From positions 5,146,001 to 5,210,000 of the forward strand of contig NZ_CP109090.1 of NCBI RefSeq assembly GCF_035917575.1: a stretch of DNA of 64,000 nt. The letters run 5' to 3'. The position numbers and the translations under genes were made by a program. The notes below the pieces were generated by a model. That model had not been told where the DNA came from. It saw nothing but the letters and a program-made list of their open reading frames with translations, and did not search any database. Shown piece by piece: positions 1 through 7,725 of the stretch. Origin of the DNA: Streptomyces sp. NBC_01788 (lineage in GTDB: Bacteria; Actinomycetota; Actinomycetes; Streptomycetales; Streptomycetaceae). Within the stretch, counting starts at the first letter, position 1. The number at the start of each line of letters is the position of its first letter.

Positions 1-128
1 AGGGGTTCGTCGTGGTCCGGCGTGACGTCGGCGTGCTGCTCGGCGGCGTCGTCCTCCGGGGCCTCGACGTCGATCTCCGTGGCGTCGTCGTCCTCGTACG
101 TCTCGGGATCGGTGGGGTCGAATGACAT
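1..128 (-). CDS. Acidic hypothetical protein, N-terminal fragment (cut by window edge)
   Basis: About 42 N-terminal residues are visible, beginning MSFDPTDPETYEDD, and the gene runs off the left edge. The ATG has a GGGAG ribosome-binding site a few bases upstream. The visible part is strongly acidic (Asp/Glu dominate) with no hydrophobic stretch, so it is probably a soluble or disordered N-terminus. Acidic starts of this kind occur in small uncharacterised Streptomyces proteins, but too little is present to name a family. It is divergent from the hydrolase gene to its right. Confidence 0.6.
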   Translation of the reverse strand, partial: MSFDPTDPETYEDDDATEIDVEAPEDDAAEQHADVTPDHDEP

Positions 129-286
129 GCTGGGCTCCCTTCCTGCTGCATGCTGCGGAATGTCCCTGCGAATGTCCCTGGAAAGCAGGGGCCATGTGCG
201 GGTGCCCTCTGTATGAGCGTAGGAGACACCCGTTGGCGACGCTATGCGATCCGTGGCCCGGACGGCGGTCCCGCACGCGCATGATC

Positions 287-341
287 TGTGACAGCTGACA
301 CAGGCGAACACATGAGTCACTACGTGATCGTCTCGTAACAT
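287..341 (+). promoter_or_regulatory. Probable leaderless promoter and operator-like repeats of the hydrolase gene
   Basis: TAACAT at 336-341 is a good -10 and ends 6 bases before the ATG at 348, and no ribosome-binding site precedes that ATG, so the transcript may be leaderless. Two inverted repeats lie upstream: TGTGACAGCTGACACA at 287-302 (one mismatched pair) and TCACTACGTGA at 317-327, which overlaps the likely -35 to -10 region. The repeats suggest repressor control. The regulator is unknown. Confidence 0.45.
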
Positions 342-347
342 TGCCGC

Positions 348-1469
348 ATGTCTTCGACCGAGCTGCCTTTCGTGCCGCCCGCCAACGTTCTGCCGAGGGT
401 GGCGCCCGTCGGGGTCGAGGAGGGCGAACGGCTGCGCTCGGTCGAACTGCCGGGCATCACGCTGTCGGTGCGCTCGCGGCCGCCCGCGCGGGAGGGGCTG
501 CCGCCCGCGCTGTACGTGCACGGCCTCGGCGGCTCCTCCCGGAACTGGTCCGCCCTGATGCCGCTGCTCGACGGTGTCGTCGACGGCGAGGCGGTCGACC
601 TGCCGGGCTTCGGAGACTCCCCGCCGCCGGACGACGGCGACTACTCCGTCACCGGGCACGCGCGCGCGGTCATCCGCCTCCTCGACGCCTCGGGGCGAGG
701 ACCGGTGCACCTGCTGGGCAACTCGCTGGGCGGCGCCGTGACCACGCGCGTCGCGGCGTTGCGGCCCGACCTCGTGCGGACGCTCACGCTCGTCTCGCCC
801 GCGCTGCCCGAACTCCGGGTGCAGCGCACCGCCCTGCCGACCGGCCTGCTCGCGGTGCCCGGCGTGACCGCCCTGTTCACCCGGATCACCCGGGAGTGGA
901 CGGCGGAGCAGCGGGTCCGCGGGGTCATGGCCCTGTGCTACGGCGACCCGGGACGGGTGACGGACGAGGGCCTGCGCAACGCGGTGGGGGAGATGGAGCG
1001 GCGGCTTCGACTGCCATACTTCTGGGACGCGATGTCGCGCTCCGCGCGCGGGATCGTGGACGCGTACACGCTGGGCGGTCAGCACGGCCTGTGGCGACAG
1101 GCCGAGCGGGTCCTCGCGCCCACGCTGCTGATCTACGGCGGCCGTGACCAGCTCGTCGGCTTCCGCATGGCCCAGCGGGCGGCCCGTGCCTTCCGTGACT
1201 CCCGCCTCCTCACCCTGCCGGACGCCGGCCATGTGGCGATGATGGAGTATCCCGAGACCGTGGCCACCGCGTTCCGCGAACTGCTGCTGGACTCGGGAGA
1301 GTTGGAGGCCGGATCGATGACGGAACCGGGAGCGGGCGCCGAGGCCGACCGCGGGGTCCGGGTTTCCGGGGCGGGCACCGGCGATGGCGCTCGCGGTTCC
1401 GGGACGGCCGGTGGTGCCCCAGGCCCGGAGACCGGCGGGGCCCCCTTCGGCGCGAGCACGGGGGGCTGA
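348..1469 (+). CDS. Alpha/beta hydrolase
   Basis: A 373-residue alpha/beta-hydrolase-fold enzyme. Visible elements are the oxyanion loop VHGLGGSSRNW (about residue 51), the nucleophile elbow GNSLGG with the catalytic Ser (about 126), an acid YGGRDQLV (about 265) and the catalytic His in LPDAGHVAMMEYPE (about 297). Substrate cannot be deduced; relatives are annotated as esterases, haloperoxidase-like enzymes or lipases. The last ~60 residues are Gly/Ala/Thr-rich low complexity outside the fold. The ATG start lacks a ribosome-binding site and sits just after a -10 box. It ends 8 bases before the DUF3152 gene and probably shares its transcript. Confidence 0.85.
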   Translation: MSSTELPFVPPANVLPRVAPVGVEEGERLRSVELPGITLSVRSRPPAREGLPPALYVHGLGGSSRNWSALMPLLDGVVDGEAVDLPGFGDSPPPDDGDYSVTGHARAVIRLLDASGRGPVHLLGNSLGGAVTTRVAALRPDLVRTLTLVSPALPELRVQRTALPTGLLAVPGVTALFTRITREWTAEQRVRGVMALCYGDPGRVTDEGLRNAVGEMERRLRLPYFWDAMSRSARGIVDAYTLGGQHGLWRQAERVLAPTLLIYGGRDQLVGFRMAQRAARAFRDSRLLTLPDAGHVAMMEYPETVATAFRELLLDSGELEAGSMTEPGAGAEADRGVRVSGAGTGDGARGSGTAGGAPGPETGGAPFGASTGG

Positions 1470-1477
1470 GGGCCGAC

Positions 1478-3301
1478 GTGGGACGCCACAGCCGCCGCGG
1501 GTCCGCGCCCAAGGGCAAGGCCGCGAAGACGAGCACCGGCCGGGACGACAGCACACCCCTACCGGGGTACGGGCCAGGAGACGGCCGTGAGGCGCAGGGC
1601 GGCCCGGAGCCTCGGGACGACGGCCGCCTTCGAGGTGGTCCGGAGGGCCGTGAGTACGGGGGCGGCGCCGAGCCCTGGCGAGGCCCGAGCGGTCGGCCGG
1701 GTCCGGGCCAGGCGCCGATTCCCGGCCAGGTGCCCGGACAGCGGGCCGGAGCCGGCGGAGCCACGGGCCCGGCCTACGGAGGGCCCCGCCTCCATGACGG
1801 CACACCAGCCCACGGCACTCCGCGCTTCGACGGCCGGACTCCTCCCCATGGCACCCCGCGCTTCGACGGCGGAACCCCTCCCCATGGGGTGCCGCACTTC
1901 GCGGACGGGACGCCCGCGCAGGGGATTCCGTGGGCCGCGGGCGGGGCCCCTGGTCCCGGCGGTCCGCGGCTGTCTGACGGGGCGCCGGCTCAGGGCGGAC
2001 CCCGTCCGCCCGGCGGCACGCCCGCCCACGGGACGCCACGTCCGGCCGACGGCACTCCGGCGCGCGGCGTTCCGCGGGTCGCCGACGGCACCCCGGCCGG
2101 GGGGATTCCCCGGGTTCGCGGTGGGCACCCGGAGCAGCGGGAAGCCGGCGGCGGTTGGGGACAGTTGGGGGCGGATGGCATGGGCGGGAGCGGAGCACAG
2201 GGGCCGACGGCCGCCGGTCTCGGCAGCTCGACGGACCTCGGTGGCTCCGCCGCTCCCGCCGCCTCCGCGCGTGCCCGCGCCCCCATTCCCCGGCAGCGGC
2301 GGGCGTCAGCCGCCGGGCCGCGGCAGGACTACCTCGACGCCTTCGGCGAGGACGACGACGTCTTCGCGCCCCGCGGTGACGCGCGCACCGCGGACCAGGG
2401 CGCAGCTCCGCCGTCCGGCCCGGCCGGGCCGGACACGGCGGACAGCGGGGACGGCGACGCCGCGCGACCCGCCGGCGAGTCCGCGCGGGGCACCGTGACC
2501 AAGGGGAAGGCGTTCACCGGCATCGCGGCCGCCGCCGTCACCACCGTGCTCGCCGTCGTCGTCGCCGGACAGGTCGCCCACGACCGGTCCGACGCCGGGC
2601 TGCTCCCCCAGTCGGCCACCGACCGGGCGGCGCCCGACGCCGCCGGCATCGCGGGCGCGGGCACGGGCGCGGACGCCAAGGCGGCGCCGAACGTGTCGGC
2701 GCTGACGTACGACCAGAAGATGAGCACGAAGTACCCGCTCAGCCCCACCCTCAAGGGATCCGGTCGGTTCGACGCGGTGCCCGGCTTCGCCAAGGCACCC
2801 GGCACGGGGCGCAAGTACACCTACCGCGTCGACGTGGAGCAGGGCCTCGGCCTGGACGGCGAGCACTTCGCCGCGGCCGTGCAGAAGACGCTCAACGACG
2901 ACCGCAGCTGGGCCCACAACGGCGGACGCACCTTCGAGCGCATCTCCTCCGGCAAGCCCGACTTCGTCATCACGCTCGCCAGCCCGGGCACCACCGCCAC
3001 ATGGTGCGCCAAGTCCGGTCTGGACACGACCGAGGACAACGTCTCCTGCGACTCGGCCGCCACCGAACGCGTGATGATCAACGCCTACCGGTGGGCGCAG
3101 GGCTCCAAGACCTACGGCGACGAGATGTACGCCTACCGGGAGATGCTGATCAACCACGAGGTCGGCCACCGGCTCGGCTACGGCCACGTCACCTGCGACA
3201 AGGACGGCGCGCTCGCGCCGGTCATGCAGCAGCAGACGAAGTTCCTGGACCACGACGGAATCCACTGCCTGCCCAACCCCTGGCCCTACCCGGGGAGCTG
3301 A
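1478..3301 (+). CDS. DUF3152 membrane-anchored putative zinc metallopeptidase with N-terminal repeats
   Basis: A 607-residue protein starting at GTG just after the hydrolase stop (GAGG overlaps that stop). The N-terminal ~340 residues are Gly/Pro/Arg-rich, and residues ~107-215 form nine imperfect 12-residue repeats of the type DGTPAHGTPRPA. One membrane segment follows at ~348-367 (GIAAAAVTTVLAVVVAGQ). The C-terminal ~190 residues are the DUF3152 domain, ending with HEVGHRLGYGH, an HExxH-type zinc site, plus conserved Cys residues. With the N-terminus cytoplasmic, the catalytic-like domain would be extracytoplasmic. Proteolysis is inferred from the motif only. The mycobacterial counterpart (Rv3207c, as I recall) is also near moeZ. 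Confidence 0.85.
   Translation: MGRHSRRGSAPKGKAAKTSTGRDDSTPLPGYGPGDGREAQGGPEPRDDGRLRGGPEGREYGGGAEPWRGPSGRPGPGQAPIPGQVPGQRAGAGGATGPAYGGPRLHDGTPAHGTPRFDGRTPPHGTPRFDGGTPPHGVPHFADGTPAQGIPWAAGGAPGPGGPRLSDGAPAQGGPRPPGGTPAHGTPRPADGTPARGVPRVADGTPAGGIPRVRGGHPEQREAGGGWGQLGADGMGGSGAQGPTAAGLGSSTDLGGSAAPAASARARAPIPRQRRASAAGPRQDYLDAFGEDDDVFAPRGDARTADQGAAPPSGPAGPDTADSGDGDAARPAGESARGTVTKGKAFTGIAAAAVTTVLAVVVAGQVAHDRSDAGLLPQSATDRAAPDAAGIAGAGTGADAKAAPNVSALTYDQKMSTKYPLSPTLKGSGRFDAVPGFAKAPGTGRKYTYRVDVEQGLGLDGEHFAAAVQKTLNDDRSWAHNGGRTFERISSGKPDFVITLASPGTTATWCAKSGLDTTEDNVSCDSAATERVMINAYRWAQGSKTYGDEMYAYREMLINHEVGHRLGYGHVTCDKDGALAPVMQQQTKFLDHDGIHCLPNPWPYPGS
1795..2130 (+). repeat. 36-bp imperfect coding tandem repeat, nine units
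   Basis: Nine successive units encode a 12-residue consensus D/G-G-T/A-P-x-x-G-x-P-R-x-x. Two units differ in length by one residue. The repeat is maintained at protein level with many third-position differences, so it is an old repeat rather than a fresh slippage array. It lies in the predicted cytoplasmic tail of the DUF3152 protein. Confidence 0.75.
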
Positions 3302-3409
3302 CCGGAGCCGGGCCGGCCGGGCCCGCGGTGTGACGTTTCGTGTCCGGTTGATGTTCTGACGCGACGGAACGCCGTTCGCGCAGGAAAGTTACGACCGTTC
3401 ACCCCTTTT

Positions 3410-3496
3410 GGTGGCGCGACGGACAACCGTCCATCGCGCCACCGTCATGTCCGCATACGTTCGTTCCGCTGCGAGCCGCCGTCGCGACGGCGGCTC
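3410..3496. terminator. Two strong inverted repeats between the DUF3152 gene and the polysaccharide operon
   Basis: The first structure pairs 3410-3419 with 3434-3443 (10 bp, GGTGGCGCGA) and continues inward with GGAC/GTCC around an AACC loop. The second is a perfect 24-base palindrome at 3473-3496 centred on TCGCGA. The first could terminate the upstream gene. The second lies only ~37 bases before the glycosyltransferase start and could be an operator or leader structure. The remainder of the 231-base gap shows no other clear signal. Confidence 0.5.
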
Positions 3497-3532
3497 CCCA
3501 CACGGGACAGACGGGAGAGCGGGGGTGCACGC

Positions 3533-5272
3533 GTGCGCATCGGACTGGTGACGGAGGGTGGCTACCCGTATGTGAGCGGTGACGCCGGACTCTGGTGCGA
3601 ACGGCTCGTGCGCGGGCTCGAACGGCACGAGTTCGACCTCTACGCGCTCAGCCGCAGCCGGCAGCAGGAGGACGAGGGATGGGTGCCCCTGCCGCCACAG
3701 GTCAGCCGGGTCCGTACCGCGTCGCCGTGGGCGGCAGAGGACGACGGCGCCGTGTACGGACGGCGTGCGCGCCGGCGCTTCGCCGAGTGCTACGGGGAGC
3801 TGGCATCGGCGCTGGTCGCGGCGAGCGGCGGCGATCTGCGCGAGCTCGGCGCGGCGGGCAGGGCGGCGGGCACGGGCGGCGCCGGACTTGAGGCGGACCG
3901 TTTCAGCAGCGCGCTGTACGGCCTCGCCGAACTCGCCCGCGACGAGGGCGGCCTGGCGGGCGCGCTGCGCTCGGAATCCGCCGTCCGCGCGCTGGAACGC
4001 GCCTGCCGCGCGCCCGGCGCACCGCGGGCGGCGCGCGAGGCCCGCGTCCCCGATCTGCTCGCGGTCGCCGCGCACCTGCGGCAGACACTGAGCCCCCTGT
4101 CGCTCGACTGGTACGAGGACGACGGCCTCGGCGCAACCGACCTCTGCCACGCGGCGGCCGGCGGCACGGCGGCCCTGTCCGGACTGCTCGCCCACCACTT
4201 CACCGGCGTGCCCCTGCTGATCACCGAGTACGGCGTGCGTCTGCGCGCGCACTACCTCGCCGCCGACGCCGACAGCACCACACCAGCCGTGCGGGCCCTG
4301 CTCGCCGCCTTCCACGGCGGTCTCGCCGCCGAGGTCTACCGGCGGGCCGCCGTCGTCACCCACGGCAACGCGCACGCCCGCCGCTGGCAGGAGCGCTGCG
4401 GCGCCGACCGCGCCAAGCTGCGCACCGTCCACCCCGGCATGGACGCCGCCCCCTTCGCCGAGGCCGGCGAGTCGCCGGAGGCCGCCGACCCGTACACGCT
4501 CGTGTGGGTCGGCCGGGTCGGTCCCGCCAAGGACCTGGTGTCCCTGCTGCACGCCTTCGCCGAGGTGCACAGGGAGGAGCCCAAGGCACGGCTGCGGATC
4601 GTGAGCGCGGGAACCGGTTCCGACGGGGCCGCCTACCTGGGCCACTGCAGGGTGCTCGCCGCCCAGCTCTTCCCCGACGAGGCCGCGGGTCCGCACACCG
4701 TCGGGGACAACCCGGTGTCCTTCGAGGAGATCGGCGGCCCGGAGGTGCCGACCCTCGCCGACGCCTACGCCTCGGGCGCCGTGGTCGTCCTGTCCAGCGT
4801 GGTCGAGGGCTTCCCGCTCGGCCTGGCCGAGGCCATGCTGTGCGGCCGTGCGACGGTCTCGACGGACGTCGGCGCGGTCGTCGAGGTCGTCGGCGGCACC
4901 GGGGTGGTCGTGCCCCCGCGCAATCCGCGGGCGCTCGCCGAGGTGTGCGTGAACCTGCTCCGTAACCCCGAGCGCCGTGCGCGCCTGGGCGCCGCGGCCC
5001 GCGCCCGCGCGCTCGAACTCTTCACCGTCGAGCAGAACATCGCGGCCTTCCACGGCATCTACCTGGAGGTCGTGTCGCACTGCCCGGTCCGGCGGGTCGT
5101 GCTCGACGAGACCGGCGAGCCCCTGCCGTTCGCCGCGCCCGCCGAGGCCCATGTGCCCGGCCGCTGGACCCGGGCCGCGGACCGCTTCGCGGCGCGCTCG
5201 CGCCCCAGCTGGGCCACGGGCTCACCGACGGGGTGCGCGGGCCCCACGACCACCACGGAGGCTTCCCGATGA
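3533..5272 (+). CDS. PelF-like glycosyltransferase (DUF3492 + GT4)
   Basis: A 579-residue cytoplasmic GT-B glycosyltransferase. The N-terminus RIGLVTEGGYPYVSG is the PelF/DUF3492 signature, and LLITEYGVRLRAHYLAAD (about 230) matches the conserved ITEHG region of PelF. The C-terminal GT4 half has WVGRVGPAKDL (about 325) and the nucleotide-sugar motif EGFPLGLAEAM (about 424, the EX7E Glu pair). PelF of Pseudomonas polymerises a GalNAc-rich polymer from UDP-sugar; donor and product here are unknown. Compared with PelF it has a ~100-residue Ala/Arg-rich insertion around residues 90-180. GTG start with GGGGG seven bases upstream. The stop overlaps the next gene as ATGA, indicating an operon. Confidence 0.85.
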   Translation: MRIGLVTEGGYPYVSGDAGLWCERLVRGLERHEFDLYALSRSRQQEDEGWVPLPPQVSRVRTASPWAAEDDGAVYGRRARRRFAECYGELASALVAASGGDLRELGAAGRAAGTGGAGLEADRFSSALYGLAELARDEGGLAGALRSESAVRALERACRAPGAPRAAREARVPDLLAVAAHLRQTLSPLSLDWYEDDGLGATDLCHAAAGGTAALSGLLAHHFTGVPLLITEYGVRLRAHYLAADADSTTPAVRALLAAFHGGLAAEVYRRAAVVTHGNAHARRWQERCGADRAKLRTVHPGMDAAPFAEAGESPEAADPYTLVWVGRVGPAKDLVSLLHAFAEVHREEPKARLRIVSAGTGSDGAAYLGHCRVLAAQLFPDEAAGPHTVGDNPVSFEEIGGPEVPTLADAYASGAVVVLSSVVEGFPLGLAEAMLCGRATVSTDVGAVVEVVGGTGVVVPPRNPRALAEVCVNLLRNPERRARLGAAARARALELFTVEQNIAAFHGIYLEVVSHCPVRRVVLDETGEPLPFAAPAEAHVPGRWTRAADRFAARSRPSWATGSPTGCAGPTTTTEASR

Positions 5273-6477
5273 CCGGCCCGAGAACAGAGGACCACCTCGC
5301 CACCCCGGTCGGCCGGGGCGGTCCGGGCGACGGCTTCGACGGCGGGCCCGCCCTCGACCCGGGCCTCTCCGTACTCTCCCGGCGTGGTGCGGCCGACCCG
5401 GTCAAGGTGCTGATGCACCGTCACCGCGAGCTGTGCGAGCGGGCCGTCGACCCCCTGGAGATCGCCGCGGGCCTGGAGGCCCACGGAGTCACCGACCGCA
5501 CCGCCGCCCGCTTCCGCCACCGTGACGTCTTCTCACTCGCCGAGGAGATGTACGCCCGGATCAGCCGGGACACCGAGACACCCCCGCGGCACGAGGCCGC
5601 CGCCGTACCCCGGCTGGGCCTCGGCCCGGCCGCCTTCGGCCTGCTGCCCGGCGTCCTGTGCGCGGCCGCCGTCGCCGGGCTCCGCCTGACCGGGGGCCGG
5701 ACCCGGCTGGGCGTCGCCGCGCTCGGCGTCGTGGCCGTGGGCCTGGCCCTGCGCGCCGTACAGCGCCGCGGCCCGCTGAGCGCCGAAGGGCGCACGCCCC
5801 CCGCGCACACGCCCGGCACCCGCACCTGGACGTGTTGGCTCCTCGGCTACGCCCTCCTCGGCGACGGCCTGCTCGGCGCGGCCGTCGGCGGCGGGCCCGA
5901 AGGACTGCCCGACTTCACCGCGGCCGGGGCCTGGCCCCTGACCACCGCCCCCGTGCTGGCCCTCGCCCTGGGCTGCGGACCGGCGGCCTGGACCACGCAC
6001 CGCTTCACCGCCGGCGCCCGGAACAAGGTGACCACCAGCCGGGGCCTGGAGGAGTTCGCCGTATCCGTACGGCCCCTGCTGTTCGGCACGTTCGGCCTGT
6101 TCCTGTGTGCCCTGGCCGCCCTGCTCGCCGTGTGCGGCGCGGTCCTGGACGAGCCCGCCGGCTACGCCCAGGCCCTCACGCTGGGCGCGCTGCTGCTGCT
6201 CGCGCGCCTCCTCACCACCCACGGCTTCACCCACGCCCCAGCCGTCGCTCTCGGCGCCGCGGCCGCGTCCGAGGCGACGGCCCTGGCCACCGTCTTCGCC
6301 GCCCGCCTCCCCGGCTGCGGTGTCCTCGCCACCCCGGTCGACACCCTCGTGTCCGCCTGGGGACCCGGCGGCGTACCGGTCCTTGCCTGCGGAACCGCCG
6401 CCCTGGCCCTGCTCCTGCACGCGACCCGAACGCTGACCCGGGCCTCCGCCCATGCGCGGACGGAGCGGCAGTCGTGA
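5269..6477 (+). CDS. Polytopic membrane protein of the Pel-like operon
   Basis: A 402-residue protein with a soluble ~115-residue N-terminal part followed by about nine to ten hydrophobic segments. The start is fixed by an ATGA overlap with the glycosyltransferase stop and GGAGG at 5257-5261, seven bases upstream. I recognise no transporter family motif. Its place directly after a PelF-like enzyme suggests the role PelG plays in Pel systems (a ~12-segment MVF-superfamily membrane partner), but that is inference from position and topology, not from sequence identity. The ~115 residues before the first membrane span include a helical, charged stretch (ADPVKVLMHRHRELCER). Confidence 0.75.
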   Translation: MTGPRTEDHLATPVGRGGPGDGFDGGPALDPGLSVLSRRGAADPVKVLMHRHRELCERAVDPLEIAAGLEAHGVTDRTAARFRHRDVFSLAEEMYARISRDTETPPRHEAAAVPRLGLGPAAFGLLPGVLCAAAVAGLRLTGGRTRLGVAALGVVAVGLALRAVQRRGPLSAEGRTPPAHTPGTRTWTCWLLGYALLGDGLLGAAVGGGPEGLPDFTAAGAWPLTTAPVLALALGCGPAAWTTHRFTAGARNKVTTSRGLEEFAVSVRPLLFGTFGLFLCALAALLAVCGAVLDEPAGYAQALTLGALLLLARLLTTHGFTHAPAVALGAAAASEATALATVFAARLPGCGVLATPVDTLVSAWGPGGVPVLACGTAALALLLHATRTLTRASAHARTERQS

Positions 6478-6677
6478 AAGGCGCGGCAGCCGTCAGCGGA
6501 ACGGCGGCCGTGAGGAGCGCGGCTGCCGCGAGGAGCGCGGGGCCGGCCCTGGTCACCCCCGCGTGCCCCCTTACGGCCGTGGCCACGGACGCCGCCCGCG
6601 TTCCCCCTTCGGCCGCGGGCGCACGACCCAGTGCAGGCCCGCGACCCATCGCCGGAGCCCGTCGCACCACCCCCTAG
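6474..6677 (+). CDS. Possible small Ala-rich protein, translationally coupled
   Basis: A 67-codon frame opening with GTG that overlaps the previous stop (GTGA) and closing with TAG just before the strong ribosome-binding site of the next frame. The product would be Ala/Arg/Pro-rich (begins MKGAAAVSGTAAVRSAAAAR) with no hydrophobic segment or recognisable domain. Third-position GC is high but less extreme than in neighbours. It may be a real coupled peptide or untranslated spacer. Absence of other coding potential in these ~200 bases and the neat junctions are the only support. Confidence 0.3.
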   Translation: MKGAAAVSGTAAVRSAAAARSAGPALVTPACPLTAVATDAARVPPSAAGARPSAGPRPIAGARRTTP

Positions 6678-6691
6678 AAGGAGAAAACCAG

Positions 6692-6766
6692 ATGATCACC
6701 GCCCGATCCGGAGCGTCCGGAGCATCCGGAGCCACCGGAGCGCACACCCCGGGAGCCGCCCGATGA
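6692..6766 (+). CDS. 24-residue leader-like ORF coupled to the epimerase
   Basis: ATG preceded by one of the best Shine-Dalgarno sequences in the window (AGAAGGAG at 6677-6684). It encodes a 24-residue peptide with a GASGASGATGA core and stops in an ATGA overlap with the epimerase ATG. Such an arrangement usually serves translational coupling, so the peptide itself may have no function. The DNA also carries a CCGGAGCGTCCGGAGCATCC direct repeat. The alternative is that the site simply feeds ribosomes to the epimerase. Confidence 0.45.
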   Translation: MITARSGASGASGATGAHTPGAAR

Positions 6767-7725
6767 GGGTTCTGCTGATCGGAGCCAACGGATACCTCGG
6801 CCGTTTCGTCGCCGACCGTCTGCTCGCCGACCCGGCCGTCCAGCTCACCGCGCTGGGCCGCGGCGACGACGCCGACGTCCGCTTCGACCTCGCGGCCGGC
6901 AGTCCCGGAGCGCTCACCCGCTTCCTGGACGCGGTCCACCCCGGCGTCGTCGTCAACTGCGCGGGAGCCACCCGCGGCGGCGCCCGCGAGCTCACCCGGC
7001 ACAACACCGTCGCCGTCGCCACCGTCTGCGAGGCCCTGCGCCGCAGCGGCTGCGGCGCCCGACTGGTGCAGCTCGGCTGCAGTTCCGAGTACGGCCCGAG
7101 CCAGCCCGGCTCCTCCACGGCCGAGGACGCGGTGCCCCGCCCTGGCGGCCCGTACGGCGTCAGCAAACTCGCCGCCACCGAACTGGTTCTCGGCTCGGGT
7201 CTCGACGCCGTGGTGCTCCGCGTCTTCTCGCCCGCCGGGCCCGCCACCCCGGCCGGTTCGCCGCTCGGCCGGCTCGCCGAGGCCATGCGCCGCGCCATGC
7301 AGTCCGGGGACAGCGACCTCAAACTCGGCGGCCTCGGTGTCCAGCGCGACTTCGTCGACGTCCGCGACGTGGCCCGCGCCGTCCACGCCGCCTCCCTCTC
7401 GGCAGCCCAGGGCGTCATCAACATCGGCTCGGGCCGGGCCGTCCGGCTGCGGGACGCCGCGGCGATCCTCGCCCGCGTCGCCGGATACGGCGGCGCCCTG
7501 CACGAACTCGACGGCCCGCCCGGCGGCCACCTCAGGGCCGCCATCGGGCACCCCCGCACGGAGGCGGACCACCCCGCCCCGGTCGCCTACCCGTACCCCG
7601 ACGGCTGCGGCAGCTGGCAGCAGGCCGATGTGCGCACCGCCCGCGACCGGCTCGGCTGGCGGCCCCGGATCAACCTCGAAGAGTCCCTCGCCGACATCTG
7701 GATGGAGGCGGCATGCCGTATCTGA
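6763..7725 (+). CDS. NAD-dependent epimerase/dehydratase (extended SDR)
   Basis: A 320-residue extended short-chain dehydrogenase/reductase acting on nucleotide sugars. The Rossmann motif GANGYLG is at residues 7-13, the catalytic Ser lies in CSSEYG (about 107-112), and the Tyr-Lys pair is in YGVSK (about 129-133). In Pel systems a UDP-GlcNAc C4-epimerase (PelX type) supplies UDP-GalNAc; an equivalent substrate role here is inferred from the operon. ATG overlaps the stop of the tiny upstream frame and has its own GGGAG seven bases away. Its 3' end overlaps the spherulin-4-like gene by 13 bases. Confidence 0.85.
   Translation: MRVLLIGANGYLGRFVADRLLADPAVQLTALGRGDDADVRFDLAAGSPGALTRFLDAVHPGVVVNCAGATRGGARELTRHNTVAVATVCEALRRSGCGARLVQLGCSSEYGPSQPGSSTAEDAVPRPGGPYGVSKLAATELVLGSGLDAVVLRVFSPAGPATPAGSPLGRLAEAMRRAMQSGDSDLKLGGLGVQRDFVDVRDVARAVHAASLSAAQGVINIGSGRAVRLRDAAAILARVAGYGGALHELDGPPGGHLRAAIGHPRTEADHPAPVAYPYPDGCGSWQQADVRTARDRLGWRPRINLEESLADIWMEAACRI

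Noticed and set aside
1795..2130. Repeat region as collagen-like Gly-X-Y
   Set aside because: Glycine does not recur every third residue; the period is 12 residues.
3389..5152. 587-codon open frame on the minus strand across the glycosyltransferase gene
   Set aside because: Product is Gly/Arg/Val/Ala-rich without domains; it exists because high-GC coding DNA leaves antisense frames open. The plus-strand frame carries the GT motifs.
5269..6477. Naming the membrane protein PelG
   Set aside because: Only position and topology support it; no sequence motif of PelG is visible and it appears to have fewer membrane segments.
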